Shown piece by piece: positions 6,113 to 11,773 of a stretch of 11,773 nucleotides of DNA (within the stretch, counting starts at the first letter, position 1; each line of letters begins with the position of its first letter). The stretch covers positions 1-11,773 of the forward strand of contig JAZGGH010000034.1 in assembly GCA_036480335.1 (NCBI GenBank). Direction: 5' to 3'. The stretch is from JAZGER01 sp036480335 (GTDB lineage Bacteria; Pseudomonadota; Gammaproteobacteria; DSM-19610). The notes under the pieces were generated by a model. That model searched no databases, was not told where the DNA came from, and saw only the letters and a program-made list of their open reading frames with translations. A program made the position numbers and the translations under genes.

Positions 6113-7087
6113 ATTAGTTCTGAAGCTGACTGGCGGCCTTCGGCAAGTCTGGAAACGCTCAGGCATCGTGCGAGCCTGAATCAGACAATACGCGAGTTTT
6201 TTGCCGAACGTAATGTGCTGGAGATAGAAACCCCGGTGCTTTGCCGCGCGGCTACACCCGATCCGGTGCTGGCTTCGTTTGTCACAGAGTTGCAGGCAGC
6301 AGCAGGCTTCACAGCCAGCCCTTTGTATTTGCAGACCTCGCCAGAATTTTTTATGAAGCGTCTGCTTGCAGCAGGGTATGGCGCCATGTATCAGATAGGA
6401 AAAGCCTTTCGTAACGAAGAATCCGGTCGGCGACACAATCCGGAATTCACTTTGCTTGAGTGGTACCGGCCGGGTTTTTCTCTGCAACAATTGATGGATG
6501 AAGTTGAACAGTTGATGACTGTGGTCCTACAACGGGCAGTTACTGTAGAGCGCTATACCTATCGTCAGTTGTTCCAGGTTTTGGCTGGCATTGATCCAGT
6601 CACTGCAACTAACGATGAATGGCAACACTGTTTGTCGTCTGCAGATGTTCAATGTTCGTCTCAGATAACGCTATCAGCTCGTGATTATGCCGATCTGGTT
6701 TTAACGCATATTATCGAGGCAGCCATGCCTGTTGCCTGCTTTGTTTATAATTACCCGGCCGATCAGGCAGCGCTGGCGAGAATTCGCCCGGATGATCCAC
6801 CCGTGGCAGAACGCTTTGAACTCTATATTCAGGGTGTTGAACTGGCAAACGGGTTTTACGAATTGACCGATGCAGCAGAACAACGCGACCGTTTTGTGCA
6901 GGAAAATCAGCAGCGACAAAAGGCCGGCCTGGATGAAATGCCGCTGGATGAAAAGTTTCTCGCTGCCCTGCAACACGGAATGCCAGATTGCTCCGGAGTC
7001 GCACTCGGGCTGGATCGACTGCTTATGATCGCTTTGCAGAAACAATCCATCGATGAAGTTATCGCTTTTCCACTTTGCAGAATATGA
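6113..7087 (+). CDS. epmA: EF-P--(R)-beta-lysine ligase EpmA, apparently starting on ATT
   Basis: A lysyl-tRNA synthetase paralogue lacking the anticodon-binding domain, which activates (R)-beta-lysine with ATP and joins it to EF-P Lys34. Class II motifs are clear: FRNEESGRRHNPEF (about 99-112) is motif 2 and GLDR (about 299-302) is in motif 3. No ATG, GTG or TTG lies in frame between the efp stop (6107-6109) and GTG 6215, and starting there would remove 34 conserved residues. The upstream codons encode ISSEADWRPSAS, matching the recalled E. coli start MSETASWQPSAS position for position, with ATT at the first position. AAGGA (6101-6105) precedes that ATT by 7 bases. The resulting 324 residues match the E. 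coli length of 325. In-frame CTG codons at 6149 and 6176 are poorer alternatives. The coding identity is certain; the ATT start is inferred. Confidence 0.93.
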   Translation: MSSEADWRPSASLETLRHRASLNQTIREFFAERNVLEIETPVLCRAATPDPVLASFVTELQAAAGFTASPLYLQTSPEFFMKRLLAAGYGAMYQIGKAFRNEESGRRHNPEFTLLEWYRPGFSLQQLMDEVEQLMTVVLQRAVTVERYTYRQLFQVLAGIDPVTATNDEWQHCLSSADVQCSSQITLSARDYADLVLTHIIEAAMPVACFVYNYPADQAALARIRPDDPPVAERFELYIQGVELANGFYELTDAAEQRDRFVQENQQRQKAGLDEMPLDEKFLAALQHGMPDCSGVALGLDRLLMIALQKQSIDEVIAFPLCRI

Positions 7088-7848
7088 CCACAACAGATAA
7101 CAAGACAATGCCACAACCGCGCATGGTATTAACGCGAACCAGTCATCCCGGGAATATTGGTGCCAGTGCGCGTGCCATGAAGAATATGGGGCTGAACCGA
7201 TTGAGCCTGGTTGATCCGCTACAGTTTCCGAGTGCCGAAGCGACTGCGCGGGCCTCGGGCGCTGATGATTTGTTAGCTGCTGTGGAACAATTCGCATCAC
7301 TGGGCCAGGCGGTTGCTGATTGTGTACTGGTGATTGGCGCGAGTGCGCGGGTGCGTTCTTTGCCTGTCCCGTTGCTCAACCCTCGACAATGTGCGGAGAT
7401 GATTAGCCAACAGCAGAACTCTCATCAGGTTGCGCTGGTGTTTGGCAATGAACGCACTGGGTTGAATAATACTGAACTGGATCTCTGCCATTATCTCGTC
7501 CAGATTCCAACCAATCCGGATTATTCCTCCCTCAATCTGGCGGCTGCTGTGCAGGTGCTGAGTTATGAACTGCGCATGGCAACGACTGATATCGGGTCGG
7601 TTTCCGCCTCCGCTCAAATGGCTGAAAATCAGCTGGCGTCAACAGCAGAGGTTGAACGTTTTTATGAACATCTGGAAGCTACCCTGATTGAAATTGATTT
7701 TCTCAATCCTGCACAACCGAAACAACTGATGCGCCGTCTGCGCCGATTATTCGGACGAAGTCGACTGGATCAGAATGAAGTGAATATTCTGCGGGGGATT
7801 TTAACGGCAGCAGTAAAAGCAATGGCTTCTAATCAGCGACAGTCGTGA
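7084..7848 (+). CDS. trmJ: tRNA (cytidine/uridine-2'-O-)-methyltransferase TrmJ
   Basis: A 254-residue SPOUT-class methyltransferase that methylates the 2'-O of nucleotide 32 in tRNA anticodon loops using S-adenosylmethionine. The three SpoU motifs are present: SHPGNIGASARAM at 20-32 (with Asn24 and Arg30), LVFGNERTGL at about 118-127, and NPDYSSLNLAAAVQ at about 144-157, the last two forming the knotted cofactor site. The C-terminal extension (LMRRLRRLFGRSRLDQNEVNILRGIL) is characteristic of TrmJ, distinguishing it from TrmL and TrmH. ATG 7084 overlaps the epmA stop as ATGA, indicating translational coupling; an in-frame ATG at 7108 is a second possibility close to the conserved core. In E. 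coli and Pseudomonas trmJ also lies upstream of iscR, so it links the EF-P and isc blocks. Confidence 0.93.
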   Translation: MTTTDNKTMPQPRMVLTRTSHPGNIGASARAMKNMGLNRLSLVDPLQFPSAEATARASGADDLLAAVEQFASLGQAVADCVLVIGASARVRSLPVPLLNPRQCAEMISQQQNSHQVALVFGNERTGLNNTELDLCHYLVQIPTNPDYSSLNLAAAVQVLSYELRMATTDIGSVSASAQMAENQLASTAEVERFYEHLEATLIEIDFLNPAQPKQLMRRLRRLFGRSRLDQNEVNILRGILTAAVKAMASNQRQS

Positions 7849-7865
7849 CAGCCAGGGTGTATAAT
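7836..7865 (+). promoter_or_regulatory. Promoter for cysE
   Basis: A perfect TATAAT (7860-7865) is preceded by 18 bases and GCGACA (7836-7841, four of six). It straddles the trmJ stop. Transcription from near 7872 gives a leader of about 28 bases to the cysE ATG. Confidence 0.55.
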
Positions 7866-7899
7866 CTCCTTTTTCAGATATATAAATCCAGGTGGGGTC

Positions 7900-8724
7900 A
7901 TGTTTGAGCGGCTGCGTGAAGATATCGATTGTGTGTTTGATCGTGATCCTGCAGCGCGTGGTCGGCTGGAAGTGTTGACGGCGTATCCGGGTTTGCATGC
8001 TGTGACAATACATCGTTTTAGTCATTTTCTATGGAAGAAGGGGTTTTTCTGGACAGGCCGTTTGTTTTCCCATCTGGCTCGCTGGGTGACAGGTATCGAG
8101 ATTCACCCTGGAGCGCAAATCGGACGGCGATTTTTTATTGATCACGGTATGGGTGTGGTGATTGGTGAAACGGCAGAAATTGGTGATGACTGCACGATTT
8201 ATCACGGTGTCACTCTGGGTGGTACCAGTTGGAAGAAGGGCAAACGCCATCCAACCCTGGGCAACAAGGTGGTTATTGGCGCGGGCGCCAAGGTGCTCGG
8301 ACCACTGGATATCGGGGATGATGCCCGTATCGGTTCCAATGCGGTGGTCATGAAAGATGTTCCGGCAGGCGCTACTGTGGTGGGTATTCCAGCCAGGGTG
8401 GTGTCGCGAGAGAATAGCGAACAGCAAAAGCGTCGTGAGGCGATTGCCGAGAAGCTGGGATTTGATGCCTATGGCGGTACAAAAGATATCCCTGATCCTG
8501 TTGCGGAAGTGATCAATAATCTGCTGGATCATGTGCATGTGATGGATAAGCGTCTCGAAGAGTTATGTCGTAGTTTGCAGAGTATGGGTGCTGAAATTGA
8601 CGATATGCGTCTACCAGAGTTGGGAACCTTTAATGATGAAGGAACTGTAGAAAACAGAGAAGTCATTGAAAACAAAGAAGAAAGAGGAAATGAAAACCCT
8701 TCGGGCAATGATGGGAATACTTGA
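7900..8724 (+). CDS. cysE: Serine O-acetyltransferase CysE (short EpsC/NifP-like type)
   Basis: This enzyme acetylates L-serine with acetyl-CoA to O-acetylserine, the direct precursor of cysteine. Residues 1-60 are the short helical domain and about 65-165 the left-handed beta helix with hexapeptide repeats (IGRRFF, IGETAEIGDD, IGAGAKVLG, IGSNAVV). The catalytic His82 is present in FIDHG; the partner acid, Asp143 in E. coli, is Glu67 in GIEIHPGA, as is usual in this short subfamily. YHGVTLGGT (101-109) forms part of the acetyl-CoA site. The 274-residue length is explained by an extended C-terminal tail; from about 240 it is rich in Asn, Glu and Gly and looks disordered. ATG 7900 has GGTGGGG just upstream. 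It sits before iscR, as cysE2 does in Azotobacter, supplying cysteine for IscS. Its stop lies inside the IscR operator. Confidence 0.95.
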   Translation: MFERLREDIDCVFDRDPAARGRLEVLTAYPGLHAVTIHRFSHFLWKKGFFWTGRLFSHLARWVTGIEIHPGAQIGRRFFIDHGMGVVIGETAEIGDDCTIYHGVTLGGTSWKKGKRHPTLGNKVVIGAGAKVLGPLDIGDDARIGSNAVVMKDVPAGATVVGIPARVVSRENSEQQKRREAIAEKLGFDAYGGTKDIPDPVAEVINNLLDHVHVMDKRLEELCRSLQSMGAEIDDMRLPELGTFNDEGTVENREVIENKEERGNENPSGNDGNT

Positions 8725-8741
8725 CTAAATTAGTCAGATAT
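8717..8741 (+). promoter_or_regulatory. IscR type 1 operator upstream of iscR
   Basis: The site consists of ATACTTGACT (8717-8726), an AAAT centre and TAGTCAGATAT (8731-8741). It matches the recalled type 1 IscR consensus (ATA-SYY-GACT, four-base A/T-rich centre, YAGTC-RRS-TAT) at 24 of 25 positions; the exception is the A before the final TAT. Only [2Fe-2S]-loaded IscR binds type 1 sites, so this should repress iscR when clusters are plentiful. TTGACT at 8721-8726 can also serve as the -35 box; the -10 box is unclear (CATTTT at 17 bases is poor). The site overlaps the cysE stop codon (8722-8724). Confidence 0.85.
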
Positions 8742-8762
8742 GGCATTTTTATGTAATTCATA

Positions 8763-8779
8763 CTGATTGATTTATTCAG
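8763..8779. repeat. Second short dyad CTGA/TCAG in the iscR leader
   Basis: CTGA (8763-8766) and TCAG (8776-8779) flank an AT-rich centre 21 bases downstream of the IscR operator. It could be a degenerate second IscR site, since more than one site is known upstream of iscR in E. coli, but it fits the consensus poorly. Confidence 0.22.
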
Positions 8780-8796
8780 CCATTAGAGGTTAAACA

Positions 8797-9264
8797 ATGA
8801 AACTCACCAGCAAGGGGCGATATGCAGTAACCGCCATGCTGGATCTGGCAATGCATTCCGATGAGGGACCCGTTTCGCTAGCGGAAATCTCACAAAGACA
8901 GGATCTGTCATTGTCGTATCTGGAACAGTTGTTTACCCGGCTGCGTAAACATGATCTTGTTTACAGTACGCGAGGCCCTGGCGGTGGTTACACACTTAGC
9001 CGCGGTGCTGATGATATTGCGATTGCTGAAGTGGTTTCGGCGGTCAATGAAAATGTTGATATTACCCAGTGTGGTGGTAAAGCAAACTGTAAGGATGGTG
9101 CTCGCTGTCTGACACATAATTTATGGATGGAACTGGGTGAGCAGATCCATGGGTTTTTGAATAATGTCAGTCTTGGGCAAGTAATTGCCCATTGTAATGA
9201 TGACCTTTCTGCCAACATTAGTGAGCAGAAGAATGCTTCGCCCGGCTTGCAGGGTATTCTCTAA
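8797..9264 (+). CDS. iscR: Iron-sulfur cluster regulator IscR (Rrf2 family)
   Basis: A 155-residue Rrf2-type winged-helix repressor that senses [2Fe-2S] status and controls the isc genes. The N-terminus MKLTSKGRYAVTAMLDLA is typical; SLSYLEQLFTRLRK (38-51) forms the recognition helix region and TRGPGGGYTLSR (58-69) the wing. The cluster ligands are all present: Cys92, Cys98 and Cys104 with C-x5-C-x5-C spacing, plus His107, exactly the E. coli numbering. Length is close to E. coli IscR (162). A ribosome site AGAGG precedes the ATG at 8797. The near-consensus type 1 operator at 8717-8741 shows autoregulation. It is the first gene of iscR-iscS-iscA-hscB-hscA, and cysE is immediately upstream. 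Confidence 0.98.
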   Translation: MKLTSKGRYAVTAMLDLAMHSDEGPVSLAEISQRQDLSLSYLEQLFTRLRKHDLVYSTRGPGGGYTLSRGADDIAIAEVVSAVNENVDITQCGGKANCKDGARCLTHNLWMELGEQIHGFLNNVSLGQVIAHCNDDLSANISEQKNASPGLQGIL

Positions 9265-9290
9265 TTGATTACGAGTTTAAGGATGTTGAA

Positions 9291-10511
9291 ATGACAGTTA
9301 AAACACCTATCTATCTGGATTATTCTGCGACAACTCCGGTTGATCCGCGGGTGGCAGAAAAAATGTGTCAATGCCTCACTACCGAAGGCGTTTTCGGTAA
9401 TCCGGCTTCACGCTCGCATCAGTTTGGCTGGCAGGCGGAAGAACTGGTTTCCCAGGCCAGACAACAGGTGGCAGATCTGGTGAATGCAAACCCGAAAGAA
9501 ATTATCTGGACCAGTGGCGCCACCGAGTCAGATAATCTGGCCATTAAGGGTGCTGCACATTTTTACCACAAAAAAGGCAAACACATTGTGACGGTGAAAA
9601 CCGAACACAAGGCGGTGCTCGATACCTGTCGGCAACTGGAACGGGAAGGTTATGAAGTCACTTATCTTGATCCGGAACCCAGTGGTTTGCTGAATCTGGA
9701 TACGCTTGTTGCTGCTCTGCGTGATGACACTGTGCTGGTGTCAGTGATGCATGTGAATAATGAAATCGGCGTTATCCAGGATATTGCCGCCATTGGTGAA
9801 ATTTGTCGAGAACGGAAAATTGTTTTTCATGTTGATGCTGCGCAGAGTCCGGGCAAGGTTGATATCGATCTTCAATCAGTAAAAATTGATCTGATGTCTT
9901 TTTCAGCGCATAAGATTTATGGTCCAAAGGGTATGGGTGCCCTGTATGTCAGGCGCAAACCTCGTATGCGACTGGAAGCCCAGATGCACGGTGGTGGACA
10001 TGAACGCGGTTTGCGTTCGGGAACTCTGGCAACCCACCAGATTGTCGGCATGGGTGAAGCATTCAGATTGGCCAAAGAAGAAATGGCAGAAGATAATACG
10101 CGCATACTTGCCTTGCGTAATCGGTTGTATAGCGGTTTCAAGGATATGGAAGAAGTGTATGTGAATGGCGATCTCGATCATCGCATTGCCGGTAATCTCA
10201 ACATCAGTTTTAATTTCGTTGAAGGTGAAAGCCTGATCATGGCGCTGAAAGATCTCGCGGTTTCTTCCGGTTCAGCTTGTACCAGCGCCAGTCTTGAACC
10301 CTCCTATGTGTTGCGTGCGTTGGGTCGCAATGATGAGCTGGCACACAGTTCTATTCGTTTTACTATCGGTCGTTTTACAACGGAAGAAGAAATTGATTAC
10401 ACCATTGAACTGGTGAAACAGAAGATCGTTAAATTGCGCGAACTGTCACCACTCTGGGATATGTATAAAGAAGGTATTGATCTCGATTCTGTTCAATGGG
10501 CAGCGCACTAG
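9291..10511 (+). CDS. iscS: Cysteine desulfurase IscS
   Basis: A PLP-dependent class V aminotransferase-fold enzyme that removes sulfur from L-cysteine as an enzyme-bound persulfide for Fe-S cluster assembly and tRNA thiolation. The 406 residues align without internal gaps to the recalled E. coli IscS (404), with two extra residues at the N-terminus. The PLP lysine is Lys208 in SFSAHKIYGPKG and the persulfide-forming cysteine is Cys330 in SSGSACTSASLEP. HVNNEIG, GGGHERG and the C-terminal region ending in WAAH, which in E. coli contacts IscU, are conserved. AAGGA lies 7 bases before the ATG. It follows iscR by 26 bases. Unusually, the next gene is iscA, only 19 bases downstream, and the scaffold gene iscU that normally follows is missing. 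Confidence 0.98.
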   Translation: MTVKTPIYLDYSATTPVDPRVAEKMCQCLTTEGVFGNPASRSHQFGWQAEELVSQARQQVADLVNANPKEIIWTSGATESDNLAIKGAAHFYHKKGKHIVTVKTEHKAVLDTCRQLEREGYEVTYLDPEPSGLLNLDTLVAALRDDTVLVSVMHVNNEIGVIQDIAAIGEICRERKIVFHVDAAQSPGKVDIDLQSVKIDLMSFSAHKIYGPKGMGALYVRRKPRMRLEAQMHGGGHERGLRSGTLATHQIVGMGEAFRLAKEEMAEDNTRILALRNRLYSGFKDMEEVYVNGDLDHRIAGNLNISFNFVEGESLIMALKDLAVSSGSACTSASLEPSYVLRALGRNDELAHSSIRFTIGRFTTEEEIDYTIELVKQKIVKLRELSPLWDMYKEGIDLDSVQWAAH

Positions 10512-10530
10512 AGGAAAGGGGAGAAATAGA

Positions 10531-10854
10531 ATGGCAATTACATTAACTCAGGCAGCGGCAGATCGCGTCAGTTCTTTTCTTGAAAAACGCGGTCAAGGTG
10601 CTGGCTTACGCCTGGGTGTACGTACCTCTGGCTGTTCTGGTATGGCCTATGTATTGGAATTTGTCGATGAAATTGATGATGCCGATGAGGTGTTTGAAGA
10701 GCATGGCGTCAAGGTTATTGTTGACCCCAAAAGTATGGTGTATCTGGATGGTACCGAGCTAGATTATGCACGTGAAGGTTTGAATGAAGGCTTCAAATTC
10801 AACAATCCGAATGTAAAAGATGCATGCGGTTGTGGCGAAAGTTTCAACATCTGA
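10531..10854 (+). CDS. iscA: A-type iron-sulfur carrier IscA
   Basis: A 107-residue A-type carrier, the same length as E. coli IscA, that accepts clusters or iron and delivers them to apo-proteins. The three conserved cysteines are Cys35 (in RTSGCSGMAY) and Cys99 and Cys101 (in ACGCGESF). EGLNEGFKFNNPNVKDACGCGES is nearly identical to the E. coli protein, separating it from ErpA and SufA. ATG 10531 is chosen because a purine-rich ribosome site (GAGGAAAGGGGAG, 10511-10523) precedes it and the length then matches the family; the frame is open back to an in-frame start at 10477 inside iscS, which would add 18 unconserved residues. It directly follows iscS with no iscU between them; it is clearly IscA and not IscU in sequence. 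Confidence 0.96.
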   Translation: MAITLTQAAADRVSSFLEKRGQGAGLRLGVRTSGCSGMAYVLEFVDEIDDADEVFEEHGVKVIVDPKSMVYLDGTELDYAREGLNEGFKFNNPNVKDACGCGESFNI

Positions 10855-10877
10855 TCAGCAACTAATCCGCTTCCCTT

Positions 10878-11423
10878 ATGACTATTGATCTGAAACAGGA
10901 TTTTTTCGAGCTGTTTGCATTGCCCCGTGATTATTCAATTGACCGCCCGTTGCTGGAAAATCGTTACCGGGAAATACAGCGAGCTGTTCACCCGGACAAG
11001 TTTGTCAACGCCAGCGATCAGGAACGGCGCGTTTCAATGCAACAGGCAACGCTGGTCAATGAAGCCTACGAAACACTGATAGATCCAATTGAGCGTGGCC
11101 GCTATTTGTTGAGTCTTACTGGCATAACATTGGACGAGGAAAGTCGCAGCACGCAGGATATTGAATTTCTCGGTGAACAAATGGAATTGCGTGAATCACT
11201 CGCGGAGATTCATACGCAAGCTGAGCCTCTGGCCGAGCTAGATAAAATGTCAGCAACAATGAATGTGCGGATGTCGGCAATGGAATCAGAGCTGGCAACT
11301 CGACTGCAACAAAGTGATACTGATGAGGCGATTGATCTGATTCTGAAAATGCAGTTTTACAGCAAGTTGCAGATAGAAATTTCCGAACTGGAAGCGGATC
11401 TGGAAGATGAATTATATGGCTAA
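10878..11423 (+). CDS. hscB: Fe-S cluster co-chaperone HscB (J-domain protein)
   Basis: A 181-residue type III J-protein that delivers the IscU scaffold to HscA and stimulates its ATPase. The J-domain spans about residues 8-80 with the essential HPD at 38-40, followed by NEAYETLIDPIERGRYLLSL. The C-terminal three-helix domain starts near 92 with DIEFLGEQMELRESLAEI. Compared with the recalled E. coli IscU-binding residues (Leu92, Met93, Leu96, Glu97, Glu100, Phe153), the equivalents here are Leu98, Gly99, Met102, Glu103, Glu106 and Phe160, so the surface is mostly kept. The N-terminus is about six residues longer than in E. coli. The ATG at 10878 has no visible Shine-Dalgarno (the upstream bases are pyrimidine-rich), so coupling to iscA, 23 bases upstream, may matter. 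Confidence 0.95.
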   Translation: MTIDLKQDFFELFALPRDYSIDRPLLENRYREIQRAVHPDKFVNASDQERRVSMQQATLVNEAYETLIDPIERGRYLLSLTGITLDEESRSTQDIEFLGEQMELRESLAEIHTQAEPLAELDKMSATMNVRMSAMESELATRLQQSDTDEAIDLILKMQFYSKLQIEISELEADLEDELYG

Positions 11424-11480
11424 ATCATGGCTAACCAGCGGCAAGGCTAATCCGCTACAATACCCGTTAATAGTCTATTA
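11418..11480 (+). repeat. Repeats in the hscB-hscA gap: three GGCTAA copies and a palindrome
   Basis: GGCTAA occurs at 11418-11423 (containing the hscB stop), 11429-11434 and 11445-11450; the first two are part of ATGGCTAA repeated at an 11-base interval. Further on, TAATAG (11468-11473) and CTATTA (11475-11480) form a palindrome around a single T. AGCGG and CCGCT around 11436-11456 could pair weakly. No function is evident. Confidence 0.35.
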
Positions 11481-11498
11481 GCAGGCAACAAATCGATT

Positions 11499-11773
11499 AT
11501 GGCATTACTTCAGATATCCGAACCCGGACAATCATCTGCACCGCACCAACATAAACTGGCGGTCGGCATAGATCTTGGCACGACCAATTCACTGGTGGCC
11601 ACGGTTCGTAGTGGCGAAGTGGATACTCTGCCAGATGAACAGCAACGACACAGTCTGCCTTCTATCGTGCGCTATCTTGAAGAAGGTTCAGTAGAAACAG
11701 GTTACGCTGCGCAACAGCATATTGTCACTGACCCACAGAATACGATTGTTTCGATTAAACGCCTGATGGGGCG
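11499..11773 (+). CDS. hscA: Fe-S assembly Hsp70 chaperone HscA (partial, 5' end)
   Basis: The first 91 codons of the specialised Hsp70 that, with HscB, releases clusters from IscU by binding its LPPVK motif in an ATP-driven cycle. The N-terminus MALLQISEPGQSSAPHQ is almost identical to the recalled E. coli HscA and distinguishes it from DnaK. The phosphate-1 loop GIDLGTTNS is at 23-31, followed by LVATVRSG and NTIVSIKRLMG at about 81-91, where the window ends. ATG 11499 is fixed by this conservation, but the upstream sequence has only a weak ribosome site. The gap from hscB is 75 bases, longer than expected for a tightly packed isc operon. The rest of the operon (fdx, iscX) would lie beyond the right edge. 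Confidence 0.97.
   Translation, partial: MALLQISEPGQSSAPHQHKLAVGIDLGTTNSLVATVRSGEVDTLPDEQQRHSLPSIVRYLEEGSVETGYAAQQHIVTDPQNTIVSIKRLMG

Noticed and set aside
6107..6115. EF-P and EpmA as a single fused protein by stop read-through
   Set aside because: The frames do match, but a proper TAA stop, a normal EF-P C-terminus and a separate ribosome site before ATT 6113 favour two proteins.
5720..6490. Long minus-strand open frame (256 codons) antisense to efp and epmA, and a shorter one at 5548-6063
   Set aside because: Both lie opposite two strongly conserved genes, have no family-like motifs and cross the efp-epmA boundary; they are shadows of the sense codon pattern.
6701..7300. Minus-strand open frame of 199 codons across the epmA-trmJ overlap
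   Set aside because: It is antisense to conserved class II synthetase and SpoU motifs, and its translation shows no recognisable domain or ribosome site.
8029..8538. Minus-strand open frame of 169 codons inside cysE
   Set aside because: It is opposite the hexapeptide repeats of a clear CysE; the periodic sense sequence keeps the antisense frame open.
10477..10530. Upstream extension of iscA starting within iscS
   Set aside because: The extra 18 residues are unlike any IscA, and ATG 10531 has a good ribosome site and gives exactly the family length of 107.
11456..11461. TACAAT as a -10 box of a separate hscA promoter
   Set aside because: No -35-like hexamer occurs 15-19 bases upstream.

Overview
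The window is chromosomal DNA of moderate GC from a gammaproteobacterium. Gene content and order point to this: an EF-P beta-lysylation set (efp, epmA, epmB), a BepA-type periplasmic protease next to a TusA-type sulfur carrier, and a trmJ-cysE-iscR-iscS-iscA-hscB-hscA run of the kind seen around the isc operon of Pseudomonas and Azotobacter relatives. The species cannot be named from the sequence. There are no RNA genes, insertion sequences, phage genes or CRISPR arrays. No gene-free stretch exceeds 300 bases; the longest (57-260) holds a promoter and two dyads.

Layout. Positions 1-56 (minus) are the first 18 codons of an exported protein with a strong ribosome binding site. Positions 261-1688 (minus) encode a BepA-like M48 metalloprotease. 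Divergent from it are a single-domain rhodanese (1830-2189) and tusA (2289-2519), ending in an intrinsic terminator at 2551-2572 that faces a convergent gene. Positions 2608-4419 (minus) encode an uncommon 603-residue protein with a possible PilZ-like C-terminal barrel, preceded by its own promoter and by epmB (4496-5500, minus). epmB is divergent from efp (5540-6109) across only 39 bases. epmA follows efp 3 bases after its stop and appears to start on ATT at 6113. trmJ overlaps the epmA stop (ATGA), then come cysE, a near-consensus IscR operator that overlaps the cysE stop codon, iscR, iscS, iscA, hscB and the first 91 codons of hscA, which runs off the right edge.

Two systems dominate. In the first, EpmB isomerises lysine to (R)-beta-lysine and EpmA attaches it to Lys34 of EF-P, so enzymes and substrate are adjacent. 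In the second, CysE makes the cysteine precursor, IscS extracts sulfur, IscA and the HscB/HscA chaperones handle clusters, and IscR senses cluster status and represses through the operator. Rhodanese and TusA are further sulfur-transfer proteins. The most unusual points are the absence of iscU from its normal place between iscS and iscA, although HscB keeps most of its IscU-contact residues, and the apparent ATT start codon of epmA, which is supported by a well-placed Shine-Dalgarno and by alignment to the recalled E. coli N-terminus. Homology statements come from recalled family sequences; no search was run.
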